DNA of 64,000 bases from the NCBI GenBank assembly GCA_905221615.1, contig CAJNDT010000324.1:310001-374000 (forward strand), written 5' to 3'. The translations under genes were made by a program, and so were the position numbers. The DNA comes from Symbiodinium sp. CCMP2592 (taxonomy: Eukaryota > Sar > Dinophyceae > Suessiales > Symbiodiniaceae). The first letter of the stretch is position 1. The number at the start of each line of letters is the position of its first letter. The notes below the pieces were generated by a model, which was not told the origin of the DNA, ran no database searches, and was given only the letters and a program-made list of their open reading frames with translations. This document shows, piece by piece, positions 21,553 through 32,077 of this stretch.

Positions 21553-21824
21553 ATCTGTACTTTCGATAGTGCTTGGGTGTGAACCGTGGAACTCTGGTTA
21601 TCCCACACCCATGCTGCCACCGTGTACCTGATGGTCTTGGATGTGCCACTCTTTTGGCGCGCGAACCTTTTCTCCTTCGGGAAGGCCTGTTCGAAATCTC
21701 GATGCGACTCATCCAGTTGCATTGCAACGCCTTCGCAATCCTTCTTCCTCCGTTCAACTTGCCTCTTCAGAATGTTCAGCAGCTCACCACGGCTTGGGGC
21801 AGGATGTCGAAGGCTGTGGTTCAA
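21534..21824 (-). CDS. hypothetical coding fragment, 96 codons, interrupted by a MITE
   Basis: A Lys/Arg/Glu-rich, helical-looking frame (ILKRQVERRKKDCEGVAMQL near residues 18-37). The last five residues and the stop come from family D copy 2. Taking out the element and one copy of the target duplication keeps the frame open for about 39 more codons (down to about 21330). This suggests the insertion broke a longer exon. No family was recognised. Confidence 0.4.
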   Translation of the reverse strand: MNHSLRHPAPSRGELLNILKRQVERRKKDCEGVAMQLDESHRDFEQAFPKEKRFARQKSGTSKTIRYTVAAWVWDNQSSTVHTQALSKVQMVVSEN

Positions 21825-22111
21825 GAGAGGAGGGCACTAGGGATCTTAAGCCCTCAGATTTCCACTACAGCATGATTACCTACGGACCACATGGGGAATA
21901 CTAATAACATCTGTTAGCTAATGAGACCCCTACATTATGTAGCAAGGAGGCCGTATTCTCAAAACCCTAAACCCCTAAGTCCTACCCTGAGCCCTACTCA
22001 ACAAGAAGCTTCCAAACCCTAAACCCTAAACTCCGAAAATTTCGCCAAAACGCCTAAGCCAAAAACCTTGAACCCCTAAACCCTAGACACCGAAAAACGC
22101 TATAAGAACCT

Positions 22112-22221
22112 AGTGAGCCCAATACTCGTTACTTAAAATGAGTAAGTATACCTTGAAATATACGGAACTTCATACTAATTATGAGTTACCCCATATTCCG
22201 AAGTTAAGGGGGTATTGGACT
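22112..22221. mobile_element. MITE-like palindrome, family F copy 3
   Basis: AGTGAGCCCAATACTCGTTA ... CCGAAGTTAAGGGGGTATTGG. It keeps the CCCAATAC / GTATTGG ends typical of F with a drifted centre. Confidence 0.65.
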
Positions 22222-22254
22222 GTCGGGGAAGCCCTCAAATGTCTGGTTCTCAAT

Positions 22255-22333
22255 AGGAAATGGGGGAATGGATCCTTATATAGTCCCTTAAGGTCCCCAT
22301 TTGTAGTCCCAATAACCCATTCCCCCACTCCCT
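22255..22333. mobile_element. MITE-like palindrome, family K copy 1 (short form)
   Basis: AGGAAATGGGGGAATGGATC ... CATTCCCCCACTCCCTACTA. It shares AGGGAATGGRGGAATGG with K copies 2-4 but lacks the ACCTTTGG end on the left. Confidence 0.7.
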
Positions 22334-22510
22334 ACTACTAAGAATCAAACTGTCAAGCTTCTCGGGATCTCTAAACCCTGAACCCTTAACCCTGAGCCCT
22401 AAACCCGAAACCCTGAACCCTATAAGAAGCCCTATAAACATTCTGGGGTCTCTCCCTAAACCTTAATTCCTAAGCCCTGAACCCCTAAACCGTAGAAGAA
22501 GCCTTACTGT

Positions 22511-22623
22511 ACCCAGAGAGCCCAATACCACTTAATTAGGGAATATACCTTAAATCATCAAGGGCTGAATATGATGATTTAACCTATATTCCTTAATTAA
22601 GGGGCATTGGGCTCCCCTCTGGG
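22511..22623. mobile_element. MITE-like palindrome, family F copy 4
   Basis: Best-preserved F copy. ACCCAGAGAGCCCAATACCA at the left, and TTAATTAAGGGGCATTGGGC followed by TCCCCTCTGGG at the right. The interior pair is AATATACCTTAAATCATC / GATGATTTAACCTATATT. Confidence 0.82.
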
Positions 22624-23251
22624 GCCCCTACGGATGCCCGAAGACGCGCCGGGCATTGGCCATCGTCTGGGCCGCAAGGTCTGCCGGAGCGACCTTTTGG
22701 CTGTCTCGGGCCTTACTTACTTGAAGGGGCTCCTTGTTCTCTAGAGTTTAGCGTTGTAGGGTTTATAGTAATATTAATATTTTAGTGGAAGGATAGGAAA
22801 CTTTGAGTAGGGATTCCTTGAAGTGTTGCTGTAAGGTTTTTTTAAGGATTCCTTTACGGGTTCTATGGGGTTTGGGGTTTAGGCACGACTTGTCGGCGGC
22901 GGACGCCCTTTTGAGCTGCATAGTCGCGGTCTGCATCCAAGGCACATCTGCAATCAAATGATGAATGTAGCCTCGTCCACAGGTGCAGAGTCATGCAAAA
23001 AGACATCGACCAGAGCGCAAAGTTCTGCATCACTGCTGTGCGAAGCCATGCTTCCCATCTTATGCAGTGTGCGTGGCAGCAGCTGAAAGAAGCGGCAGCC
23101 AACTTTCACAAAGCCTGCCGCTGGAGCGCAATGCTTAAAACGGTAGAGCAATGGAGTTTGGGACCCACGGCTGAATACAGGCACGGCTAGCGCCAACAGC
23201 TTGCACAATGCATCCTCCTCTCATTCACAGCATGCCTGCTTCTGTCCACTC

Positions 23252-23352
23252 GGGTGGTTGTCAAAATTATGGTCCCTTTTTGGATTATTTTTATAATACG
23301 GCACCTAATATTTAGGGTACCCAAAATGAGACCCTAATTTTGACAACTACCC
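23252..23352. mobile_element. MITE-like palindrome, family E copy 1
   Basis: A 101-bp element, GGGTGGTTGTCAAAATTA at the left and TAATTTTGACAACTACCC at the right, flanked by ACTC on both sides (23248-23251 and 23353-23356). Confidence 0.88.
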
Positions 23353-23699
23353 ACTCTTCATCAAGCAGAAATGGGTAACCACGTCAGAGGTACTAGGGTT
23401 TCAGGCTTAGGGCTTAAGGTTTAGAGCTTGGGGTTTAGGGCTTGGGGTTTTAGGGCTATAGGCCTTAGGCTTTAGAGTCTTGGGTTTAGGGTTCAAAATC
23501 CTGGATGACGCCCTTGAACACTCGACTAATTAGCTCAGAACCCTAAACCCTGAAGCCAAAATCCATTACCCCGAGCCCTGAACCCTAAACCCTAAACCTA
23601 TAAAGCCCAAACCTTAAACTCTAAAGCCCAAAACCCTGAAGCCCAGAATCCTTGCCTCCCGGATATCCGCAGCCCCCTTGAGGATCAGAGGGAGCCAGC

Positions 23700-23835
23700 A
23701 AGGTTCCTTGGCTTGGGGTTTGGGCTTTAGGGCCTAAACTTTAGGGTTTTGGGTTCAGGGGGTTTAGGGGGTTTACGGTTTAGGGGGTGTAGGGTTTAGG
23801 GGGTTTAGGGTTTAGGGGGTTTAGGGTGTGCGATC
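23700..23835 (+). repeat. TTTAGGGGG-type degenerate array
   Basis: Repeats of GGGTTTAGGGGGTTTA with variable G-run length. The neighbouring 23395-23640 also holds telomere-like words in both orientations. Confidence 0.75.
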
Positions 23836-24091
23836 TGATGCTTTTGTTTCGGGGTTTTATATGAGATGGTATTGGGTCTTGTAGGGTCTTACGAAGCGTT
23901 TGTTGTATGAGTTCATTCTATTGGTATGTGACACCGACTACAAGCATCCCCGTCTCGGGCCAAGCCCCGCTAAAGTCTGGCAACTGCAAACCTCCGCCCC
24001 TGCAAAAACCGACAGCCCGTGTACTCGAAGCACGACAAGGCCTTGTTAGCCTACTACAGGCTTTATATGCTTTCTCTGCATCGGATCTCGT

Positions 24092-24200
24092 ACCCCGAGA
24101 GCCCAATGCCCCTGAACTAAGGAATATAGCTTAAATCACAACATGAGGCCCAATGATATAAGGTATGTTCCTTAATTAAGGGGTATTGGGCTCTCTGGGT
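24092..24200. mobile_element. MITE-like palindrome, family F copy 5
   Basis: ACCCCGAGAGCCCAATGCCC ... AATTAAGGGGTATTGGGCTC followed by TCTGGGT. CGT is present on both sides, too short to be decisive. Confidence 0.8.
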
Positions 24201-24347
24201 CGTGTACCAAAAATGCTCGACCGGTTTCCTCTGTTTAGGCCACATGCTGGGCTGACGACTCAGGCTTTGGGGATTGGGACGGGATTCTTAAGGTCTTACG
24301 GTTCAGGGTTCCGGGCTTGACTAAGATCCTAAAGCTCAAAACCTAGT

Positions 24348-24460
24348 CTTGAGGTTCATGGGTAGATATCAATGGATGTATACGTAAAGTAACTATACAT
24401 ATAACTTAGAACCCATATTAGGGGATTAATATCTCCACTTATAACCCATGAACGTTCAAG
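24348..24460. mobile_element. MITE-like palindrome, family B copy 3
   Basis: CTTGAGGTTCATGGGTAGAT ... CTTATAACCCATGAACGTTCAAG, ends complementary with a divergent centre. The 71-codon frame beginning at 24448 starts inside its right arm and is not called. Confidence 0.75.
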
Positions 24461-24664
24461 AAATCTTGAGGTTTAGGATATGGGTCGGGTTTTCTCAATG
24501 CAATCATGAAGACCACATCCTGCAGCTCCACGCTGCGCATGTCCACCCGGCACTTAAGGGTTCGGGGACTTCAAGCAAGCACGGTGGTACGGGCAGCTTG
24601 CATAGCACGACCCGACCGTCGTCCAGCTATGCTACAGCCGTAGAAACCGTGTCTGGTTCTTAGT

Positions 24665-24744
24665 AGGGATCCGGGGAATGGACTATGAAGACTACTATGG
24701 GGATTATGTAGAGACTACTATAGCGATCCATTCCCCCATTCCCT
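24665..24744. mobile_element. MITE-like palindrome, family K copy 2 (short form)
   Basis: AGGGATCCGGGGAATGGACT ... GATCCATTCCCCCATTCCCT. It directly abuts the next element. Confidence 0.72.
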
Positions 24745-24745
24745 G

Positions 24746-24867
24746 CTTGGAGGGGCAGCGGACTTAGTAAGCAGGTTAGAAGTAGGGTTATAATTTTGGG
24801 GTAACCCCATTTAGGGTACTTATAACTCTACTTATAACCTACTTACTAAGTCCCCTGCCCTTCCAAG
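24746..24867. mobile_element. MITE-like palindrome, family A copy 2
   Basis: CTTGGAGGGGCAGCGGACTT ... AAGTCCCCTGCCCTTCCAAG. This subtype has GGGGCAG in place of the TCATGGG of copies 3, 6 and 7, and resembles copy 1. Confidence 0.85.
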
Positions 24868-25224
24868 CACTAAGCACCAGGGAGAACATGGTCGACATGG
24901 CGGAGCCTGCGGCGACACATGTCTTGAGCTCTGGGGCCTGCGAGCTCGGCGCTCACACCATAATTAGGGTTCCTTTAAAGGGGCATATATAAGGGCTACT
25001 ATAAGGGAAACTATAAAGGTAGTAGAAATCTCTGTAGTGATACTCGTTCAGAGGCATTGAATGGCAGGCGGTCCGCAAGCGAAAGAATTACGGTCTAGCC
25101 ACGTCTCCTCGCGTGGGCAGCGCTGCAGCACGCAACTTGAGGAGCCCCATTTCTGGCCGCCTATGGTCCACCAACTCGGAGCATTTGTCTCGAAATTTCC
25201 GAGAAGTTACGATAGTAACACGAC

Positions 25225-25431
25225 TTGCGTGATGTAGTAGCAATGCAGAAGCAACCGCCAGATCCGGAGTGTCCTCATTGTGTCCCCCCCATCATGGCAG
25301 AAAGCTCCCGCGTGGAGCAGCCAGCTGCAGCGTCGAACCTGTCTAGGCCAGCATCGTCAGCTAGTCGAGTCAGTTCAGGCAGACTGCTGCTAAACGGTGT
25401 TCTTGTTAAAAAACTGTTTAAGTTACCTTAA
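25225..25431 (+). CDS. hypothetical coding fragment, 68 codons, stop supplied by a palindrome
   Basis: Pro/Ser/Ala-rich with a CPHC motif near residue 17. The last 10 or so codons lie in family X. Short and of unknown function. Listed because it repeats the pattern of an open frame terminated by an inserted palindrome. Confidence 0.25.
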   Translation: MRDVVAMQKQPPDPECPHCVPPIMAESSRVEQPAAASNLSRPASSASRVSSGRLLLNGVLVKKLFKLP

Positions 25432-25497
25432 TCGGGATCTAGAGTAAATAATGTGGTTTCTTTATGATGGTAACTTAAAACAAATCCCGTAACAAGA
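25401..25497. mobile_element. MITE-like palindrome, family X (single copy)
   Basis: TCTTGTTA, GTTT and AAGTTACC at the left are answered by GGTAACTT, AAAC and TAACAAGA at the right. The ends are clear but no second copy was seen. Confidence 0.6.
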
Positions 25498-25849
25498 GCC
25501 CAGTACGCGTTATCTGGAGAGTCCTCATGGCGTCTCCATGCGGCAGCTATTGGAGTACTTTTCCCCGCAGCTCCCGAAGTTTCCCGTCTGTGCGGCCCGA
25601 GCGTTCACCTCAAAAAACCCTACATGTTGCTAAAGAATCATAATCCCAAGCCGTATCTCCCTTCCTGTTCAGTTGGTAATTATATGGGACAGTCTGTAGG
25701 GTTCAGATAGAATCAGATAGAAGCTATTCTCACGTACTACACGAATTACATCCCTAAACCCATCCTAAACCCTAAACCCCCTGAAACGCCATCCGAATCT
25801 CGTTGACGGGCTCACCCGCTGTATCAAGCCGAACCTGCTCCTGCACACA

Positions 25850-25968
25850 CTCTAATATAGGGGCCTTAATAACTAGAATAGGGTTCCTTCAAAGCGGACT
25901 ATAAGGGCTACTATAGGGATACTTTAAGGGTGCTGCAATATAGGGGCCTTAATAACTAGAATAGGGCT
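25850..25968. repeat. tandem pair of family G left arms
   Basis: TATAGGGGCCTTAATAACTA occurs at about 25855 and 25942, in the same orientation, with the AAGGG/CTATAAGGG words between. It resembles the arrangement at 50-149. Confidence 0.6.
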
Positions 25969-25998
25969 TGGGTTTCGGGTTTAGGGTTTTTTGGCGTA

Positions 25999-26027
25999 CT
26001 TGGAGGCTCATGGGTAGTTAGTCCAAG
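25999..26027. mobile_element. family B remnant (both ends, centre lost)
   Basis: CTTGGAGGCTCATGGGTAGT runs directly into TAGTCCAAG. Only the two extreme ends remain, as after deletion of the interior. Confidence 0.55.
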
Positions 26028-26039
26028 TTGGGCTTAGGA

Positions 26040-28790
26040 GTTCCACAGGAGGAAAGGTTAGACACTAATGAGATATGGGGTAGCACTCACAAGGACTACC
26101 ATGACATGTTCTCGATGCTGCTGCTGATGCTTGGAAAGCTGTTGCGCCGATGGTTGCTTGCTGCTGCGCAAGCCGTTGCTACCGATGCTGCTTCGGGTTG
26201 TCCTTCTGCTGCCGGGCATAGTAGGTGGTGCTGATTATGTTGATGATGGTCATGATGATGTTGAAGGCGATATGGAGATGACGGCGATGCATGACGGTGA
26301 TGATGACGCTGATCAGAGTGGCCTTGATGGTTGATTTGGTGTTGCTGAAGGCTGAAGAAGCGGGCAATGCGCATTCCTACTTTTGCTGCAGCGGGTTTGC
26401 GAGTGCTGCCCAAAGGGACTGGCCATGGATGCTTATGCTGGGATGGCAGGCGGACGCTGCAACGAGCCACCCGGATCTGCTTCACGAGCTTCATGCGCAA
26501 CCCTGCCAGCGCTTGACCTCGCCCTCCACGTGCTGCTTGGGCAGCAAACCGTGGGGTGCGGGTTCACCACCTTTGCTCTCGGCGTTGTAATGCTGCTCCA
26601 AGGCCGCTGCAGCCTGCGGTGCTCGCACTTACTGTCACGTGACTCGTTTTGCTCGCTCCAATTTCCTGCCTCCTTGAATTCGCGATCCACTCGCGAGAGC
26701 TCTTCGTTGGTGCGCTGGATTAGCGGCAGGTCTTAGCAACAAAACTGGGCGAGCATTCCCCAGCATGGTGCTCCCTCCGGGCAACCCGACGGTATGCAGG
26801 GTTGCATGCTTGCGGGCGCCTGACATCGCCGGTGCCTCATCCAAAACCTGTCAGCTGCACACGACGATCGTGGCACCTTGCGCTTCTTGCTTGCCGCTCC
26901 CTCCGCACCGTCGCGCCCCTGTGGCCCTCACAATCACAAACACTCAGGTCCTGCTGCCGCGCTGAACGTACAAGGCAGGCGGGCCTTCTCCGGCATGTTC
27001 TGCAGAAGCTTCCCAGCTGCCTGGTAATCTAGGTAGATCGTTGTCGGACCGACGACTCGAAAGTGATGCCTTGCCCGCCTTCTCTCTTACGCCGCCGCCG
27101 TCTTCGTCATTCCCTTGCTTAGCATTCCAAAACTGCTATCGATGGCTTGCTAGCTGCCGTTCTCAACGCAGTACCGACGCAGGAATGCCTTCTTCGGCGT
27201 GCTCTGCAGCGGCAGCAGCAGGGATAGCGGCTTGTCCTCCTATGTCAATCTATCTACTTTTGTATGTAGAAATGCACAGAAGAAGACTCCACATGTTGTC
27301 GTACTTGCATTGTTCGCACCTTTCGCCGGTCCTCGTCGTCAGACGGGGGCCCTGTTTCGTGGTCCTTTCCAGCCAAGCTGTCGCACTATAACTTAGAGAG
27401 CGGGCTGAGGCTCCTTCACACTGGCGCTGGCCCAGGTCTCGATGGGCAGGTCCTCATCGGAGACCTGTGCATCGGAACAGTGTTGTAGCCCACACTCCAA
27501 CCTGCCGACACTGCTGCCTTTTCTCATTTCGGCCCGAAGGCCCGGTGTGGGACTCCACTGGGGAGGGACCGCTTACGCGGTGTCGGCCGTGAAACACAAG
27601 ACTCCAAGCTCACGCACAGCGGACGCAGTGTACCCCTCTGAAATTGATGTGCCTCTGCAGTGAAGGCTTCCGTGAGGGGGAGCTCATCTTCCGCTACCTA
27701 AGCGCGTAAAAGTCAGTGGTGTCACTCATGGCTCATCTTATATGGCGTCTGTCCTCCTGGAAGAACTGCTTCAGAAGCGCGATCCCCGTAGCCATGCACA
27801 TGTTGGACTCGTTTCCATTACTGTCATTTGTAGAGTCCCGCCTCGTGAAGACCGTCTGGCTTCACCCCCACCTGCATGAAACATGTGTGCAACGGTTCGT
27901 GCTGCTGGCTTACTCCGATGCCGCCTGGAAGTGGTTGCTTAGCATGCCCGCAACGTCCGCCTTGCGCGGGGACCATGGGTTGCTGTATGTTGCTGTTGAC
28001 TCCTGCTACTGCTCTGTCACTCCTGAGCTCGCTGAGCCACCTCCCGCCGCTTCCGTGCCTGACTGGCGAAGCTTGTGCATAGACTGCATGGTCAATCGCT
28101 GTGACACGAAAAACTAATTACCTAAGACGGCCTCCGCAGAGTCCCACTCTTCGCGGCTCCTTCGCATGGCCGGCCTGATGGTGTTCTCCCACGCTGCTTC
28201 CTCGGGCCAGCTTGTAGCGTGCATCTCGATTGGTGCGTGTAACACGTTGCCTTCTCTTCTTCAGTGGTCGGAAGCTGGGAGTGCCGGATGGCCTGTGCTG
28301 ACGTCAACGACATCCACTCACTCACGCTCTGCTTCGGTGTTTCGGTCTAACCGGAAGCCTTCTGGAGGTCGCCGCGAAGTTGGGCTGCCGCCAAGATACG
28401 CACGTTACCGGCGTCTTCCTATCACAGACACACCATAGGTTCACTCCCGATGCATGGCTCGTGCTGGGCGGCTGACATCCACCACGTAACGCGCGTACTC
28501 CGGGCTCAGGCCCTGTACACTTCCGTCCAGAACAACACGATCTCTAGTTTTGCCTTCGGCTACTTTCTGCCTGCAAGAGGTACTGGTCGACGAGGAGACG
28601 GACACATTTCAAGTCCCGCCACGCCCGTCTCCATCGTCACCTGGCAACTTGCTAAGCAGGTTATGCGGCTTCCAATGTTTCGCAGCCTTGCGGCGCCTGA
28701 CGCCGGGCATGATAGCTTAAGCGGTAGAGTCTCCGCTTGATGACCAGACCAAAAGATAATCAGACACCGAAAGAGTTCTAAAAATCGGGC
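26040..28790. other. repeat-poor, GC-richer island with possible exons
   Basis: For about 2.7 kb there are no palindromes and no telomere words. The plus strand is pyrimidine-rich and carries frames of 117, 116, 133, 90 and 96 codons. The minus strand is purine-rich, as mRNA strands often are, and carries stretches of coding-like composition next to GTRAG-type donor words. I could not fix the strand, recognise a domain or build a confident model. Confidence 0.45.
26491..26714 (-). CDS. candidate two-exon fragment with a 26-nt intron (tentative)
   Basis: Read on the minus strand, an acceptor-like CTAATCCAG precedes a Glu/Arg/Asn-rich frame (NEELSRVDREFKEAGNW). It reaches GTAAGT at 26632. Removing 26607-26632 (GTAAGT ... 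GCTGCAG) continues into a second frame containing ALEQHYNAESKGGE and ending in TGA at 26491. Canonical sites and phase agree, but a 26-nt intron is very short and the unspliced frame is also open. Alternative: chance. Confidence 0.25.
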
Positions 28791-29057
28791 TGAGTGGCGA
28801 AAGCCCTCGCCGTCTGCTGGCTGGGCACTGACGATGACGATGCCTCTGCAGCCCCAGTGCCCGGCCCAAGCCCATGGGAATCCAGAAACTTGCGCTTATG
28901 GCTCAACTTCTTCTGGAAGTTCTGGCCCTTCGGCTTCGGGCGCGCCACGGCTGGTGAAGCTGCCTACGGCAAGCCCTGCTGAATCTCCGCTGTAGGGCTT
29001 CGGGTCAGGGCCGCCGAAGCTGGCCCAGCAGGGGCTTCCACCGAACACCCGATTCTT

Positions 29058-29142
29058 ACCTTTGGTTAGTAGGGAATGGAGGAATGCGGTACAATTGCAA
29101 CTACTATTACTACCATTCTTCCATTCCCTACTAACCAAAGGT
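29058..29142. mobile_element. MITE-like palindrome, family K copy 3
   Basis: An 85-bp element, ACCTTTGGTTAGTAGGGAAT with its complement ATTCCCTACTAACCAAAGGT; the inversion runs about 27 bp. Bounded by TA if the ends are taken as CCTTTGG/CCAAAGG. Confidence 0.88.
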
Positions 29143-29789
29143 AAGGATTGTTAAAGAAACCGAGTCCGAACTGCAGTTCAGACTTGCGAGGCCACGCCAG
29201 CAACCAGCTAAACACCAGTTCACACATTAAGCCGCCGACTGCGAAAGCGTCGGAAGACCATCAATATACCCTATGCTATGCCATGGGAATTTGGCTTGAG
29301 ATGGTGTTTCGGGGTTGGGGCTTCAAACCTGAACCCTAAACCCCTAAACCCTTAACCCTAAACCCCTAAACTCTACACCGGTCAAACCTGGTACAAGCCA
29401 ATCTGAAGCCATCGACGCTGATAGCTTCATACGCCAGAAGGCCCAGCTGGGGCCCATAACCTAGTAATACAGGTGTCTTAATAATTACCGATACTATTCT
29501 TCTACTAACACAAGGCCAAAGTTGCCTTCCCTAAACGTGAACCCTTCCCCCTTAACCCTTGACCCTGAGCCCTTGACCCCAAACCCTGAACCCTAAACCC
29601 AGAACCCTTAACCCTAGACCCTAAACCCCAAACCCTAACCCACAGTCACAGTTGCCTTTGCAGCATCATCGGAGCCTTAGCCAGGTTTGTTGGATCCTCT
29701 CTCTGCAGAATGTTTGAGGAGTATTGGCCGGCTGGAGTTTCTGAAATGACCTTAAACCCTACACCCTAAACCAAATACCCTAAACCCCG
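29143..29789. other. intergenic with CCCTAAA-like words
   Basis: Degenerate C-rich telomere-like words at 29325-29370 and 29545-29640. No supported gene. Confidence 0.5.
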
Positions 29790-29836
29790 AATAACCTACC
29801 TGTTTCAAGACTTATTCAAAGAAATCAGGTTATTTG
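29790..29836. mobile_element. family I short derivative
   Basis: AATAACCTACCTGTTTCAAG ... AAATCAGGTTATTTGGGG. It keeps the inner I arms but has lost the CTTAAGCCGG ends. Confidence 0.6.
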
Positions 29837-30017
29837 GGGTCCAGGTGTACCCTAAACCCTAAACCCTATAAACCGTAAACCACAAACCCCAAACCCAAAC
29901 TTTGGGAGGTCGCAACCCTGATTAAAATCTACATATTGACTCGGCTTCGCTGGGGCATGCTTGTAGAAGTCGCGGTTCTTGCATAGCCCCTTAGGAATAA
30001 AGGCACCCTTGTTGCTA

Positions 30018-30137
30018 CTTGAAGGCTCATGGGACTTAGTAAGTAAGGCTATAAGTAGGTTACAATTAGGACAACCCCACTTAGGGGACTTATGACCCCA
30101 ATTGTAACCTACTTACTAAGTCCCATGATCCTCTAAG
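30018..30137. mobile_element. MITE-like palindrome, family A copy 3
   Basis: A 120-bp element, CTTGAAGGCTCATGGGACTT ... AAGTCCCATGATCCTCTAAG, bounded by TA on both sides. Confidence 0.88.
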
Positions 30138-30153
30138 TACTAGTCTGTTTAAT

Positions 30154-30243
30154 ATAAATCGTGCATTACCTTAAGGACCCTAAACTATGGAAATCATGGT
30201 ATATTCCTTATTATGGGAAATGCAGGATTTCTACCATCAACCG
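30154..30243 (+). mobile_element. family C copy 2 (left end lost)
   Basis: Starts at AAATCGTGCATTACC and ends GATTTCTACCATCAACCG, followed by TA. The left terminal arm is gone. Confidence 0.72.
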
Positions 30244-30266
30244 TAGAAGTCTCTTTAATAAGGAGG

Positions 30267-30330
30267 CCCCCACTTAGGGGACTTATAATCCCAACTATAA
30301 CCTACTTACTAAGTCCCATGATCCTCTAAG
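30267..30330. mobile_element. family A copy 4 (right half, duplicated)
   Basis: CCCCCACTTAGGGGACTTAT ... AAGTCCCATGATCCTCTAAG, the right half of copy 3 repeated about 192 bp later. Confidence 0.72.
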
Positions 30331-30351
30331 TACTAGTCTGTTTAATACGGA

Positions 30352-30429
30352 GGCCTTAAGGACCCGAAACTATGGGAATCATGGTATATTCCTTATTATG
30401 GGAAATGCAGGATTTATATCATCAACCGT
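30352..30429 (+). mobile_element. family C copy 3 (left end lost, duplicated)
   Basis: CCTTAAGGACCCGAAACTAT ... GATTTATATCATCAACCG. It sits after family A copy 4 as copy 2 sits after copy 3, so the pair was duplicated as one block. Confidence 0.72.
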
Positions 30430-30634
30430 GATAGGGTTTAGGGTCTTTAATAAGGAGGCCCCCACCTGAAAAGGGCAAAGGGTACTACTCAGGAACCCAG
30501 AAGTTCTTCTGACCCGGACCCCTGGGGCAGGGGCCCTTTCTCAAAGGGGAAAAGGAGGGACCCTGAATGGGCACCCTTTAAAGGGATCTATAGGGATTCT
30601 ATTAGGGTTTAGGGTTTAGGGGTCTGGTGGTTTA

Positions 30635-30739
30635 GGTGAAAAGGAGGGACCCTTAATGGGGACCCCTACCTTATAATGGGCTATATAATGGGTATATACT
30701 ATATTATGGGTATATACCTAGGGGTCCCTCCTTTTACCG
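30635..30739. mobile_element. MITE-like palindrome, family H copy 2
   Basis: GGTGAAAAGGAGGGACCCTT ... GGGGTCCCTCCTTTTACCG. A solo left arm (GGGGAAAAGGAGGGACCCT) also lies at about 30547-30566. Confidence 0.82.
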
Positions 30740-31115
30740 TTTGACTTTCTATGATGACTACTTGCGCATCTTGTGGGCGGAGCTCCGCTACCGGCATGTT
30801 GAAGGTCGTGCTACTACGAAAGGGTGCATGGAAGCTTGTCTGTCCTGCCGGGTTTCGGATTCCAGTCCAAAACCCCACAGATGCACCTGTCATCGTTGTG
30901 GTGCCCATTTCATAGAGCCGCGTCTTCCTCCGGAGGCCCTAGGACGGAAACGTTCCGGAATGCAGCCACTTTGTTTGAGTTTTTCGGCCCTGCACGGCCG
31001 CCTGAAGTTTAGGGCGAAACTCTCAAAACTATCCGTCCGGGCAGCTCCTGGCCGACGACTGTCGGAGCAGTGATCCGTGCTTGCAAACTCGTCTGAAGCT
31101 ACTTGTCGGGTATCA

Positions 31116-31213
31116 TGGGGAACTAAAGGTTAACCTTCTGGGCTATATAGGGATTATGTAAGGGACTATACTACCCAAAAACGGTCAAAGGTTACCCACT
31201 CTACTACTAATAG
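31116..31213. repeat. dispersed repeat S copy 1
   Basis: GGGGAACTAAAGGTTAACCT ... GGTCAAAGGTTACCCACTCT. Related pieces occur at 31270-31310, 40493-40531, 41756-41836, 56998-57075 and 61137-61205. The AAAGGTTAMC word is repeated in direct orientation, so this family is not a simple palindrome. Confidence 0.65.
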
Positions 31214-31437
31214 CCCCTTACAGAACCCCCTATTCGATCCCTTAAACGAACCCCTTAAGGGTACCCTGAGCCCAAAAAAGGCTAAAGCTTACCTACTCCA
31301 CTACTAGGGGAAGTTTCTGGCCTCCATTGACCTCCACAGAGCCTCTTTACCCTCAACCCTAAACCCCCAAACTCTTTCAACCTTAAACCCTAAATCCCGG
31401 ACCCTCTTCACGCTTAACTGGGGCTTCTTAGTCAGAT

Positions 31438-31700
31438 TAAGGCCCTAAACCCTAAACCCTAAACCCTCCTAAACCCTAAACCGTCCTAAACCGTCCTAAA
31501 CCCTCCTAAACCCTCCTAACCCTAAAACCGTGTCAGGCTTCGGGGGCGGCTCAGGGTTCAGCAGAGGGTCCGTTGCTGAGGATCCCTAGCAAAGTAACCC
31601 TTGTGGCGATTTTGGGTTTAGGATTTAGGGTTTAGGATTTAGGATCTAGGATTTAGGGTTTACGATTTAGGGTTTAGGATTTAGGGTTTAGGGTTTAGAG
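31438..31700. repeat. CCCTAAA array followed by TTTAGG/ATTTAGG array
   Basis: C-rich units with a CCCTCCTAAA variant (31438-31530), about 80 bp of unique DNA, then G-rich units with GGATTTA variants (31612-31700). Another divergent pair. Confidence 0.8.
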
Positions 31701-31975
31701 AGATGCGTCATCTTTCACCCTGACATTTCCGGATCTTATGCTCCCACCATCCGACCGAAAGCCGGATACAGTTAAATATGAGCCAAAAAGGTGTTTGGAG
31801 CATAGTATAGCATTTTGAAGTACATTAGCGAATCCGAAACGATAAGATTCCCAACAGTTCCAATATGAACCGTTGTTATCAGAATGCGTTTGGGGGGTAT
31901 ATTGAACCCTAGTACTATGTCTATTGACGTCGATCCCTCCATTAGGTCTAGGCTGGAGAACCCTGCCCCCTTAAG

Positions 31976-32077
31976 GTAAAAGCCAGAAAGTTGTAATATG
32001 ATTATCCTAACCCTTTCATAGTAAATGATAGGGTATCCTACCATGAAACCATATTCCAACTTTCTGGAGTTGCCTTT
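31976..32077. mobile_element. MITE-like palindrome, family J copy 1
   Basis: A 102-bp element, GTAAAAGCCAGAAAGTTGTA ... TTCCAACTTTCTGGAGTTGC. It lies within a 209-codon minus-strand frame (31772-32401), which is therefore probably fortuitous. Confidence 0.8.

Noticed and set aside
28690-28790. tRNA-like A-box (TAGCTTAAGCGG followed by TAGAG)
   Set aside because: The D-arm fits, but no anticodon stem closes, there is no B-box (GGTTCGANNCC) at the right distance, and the acceptor ends do not pair.
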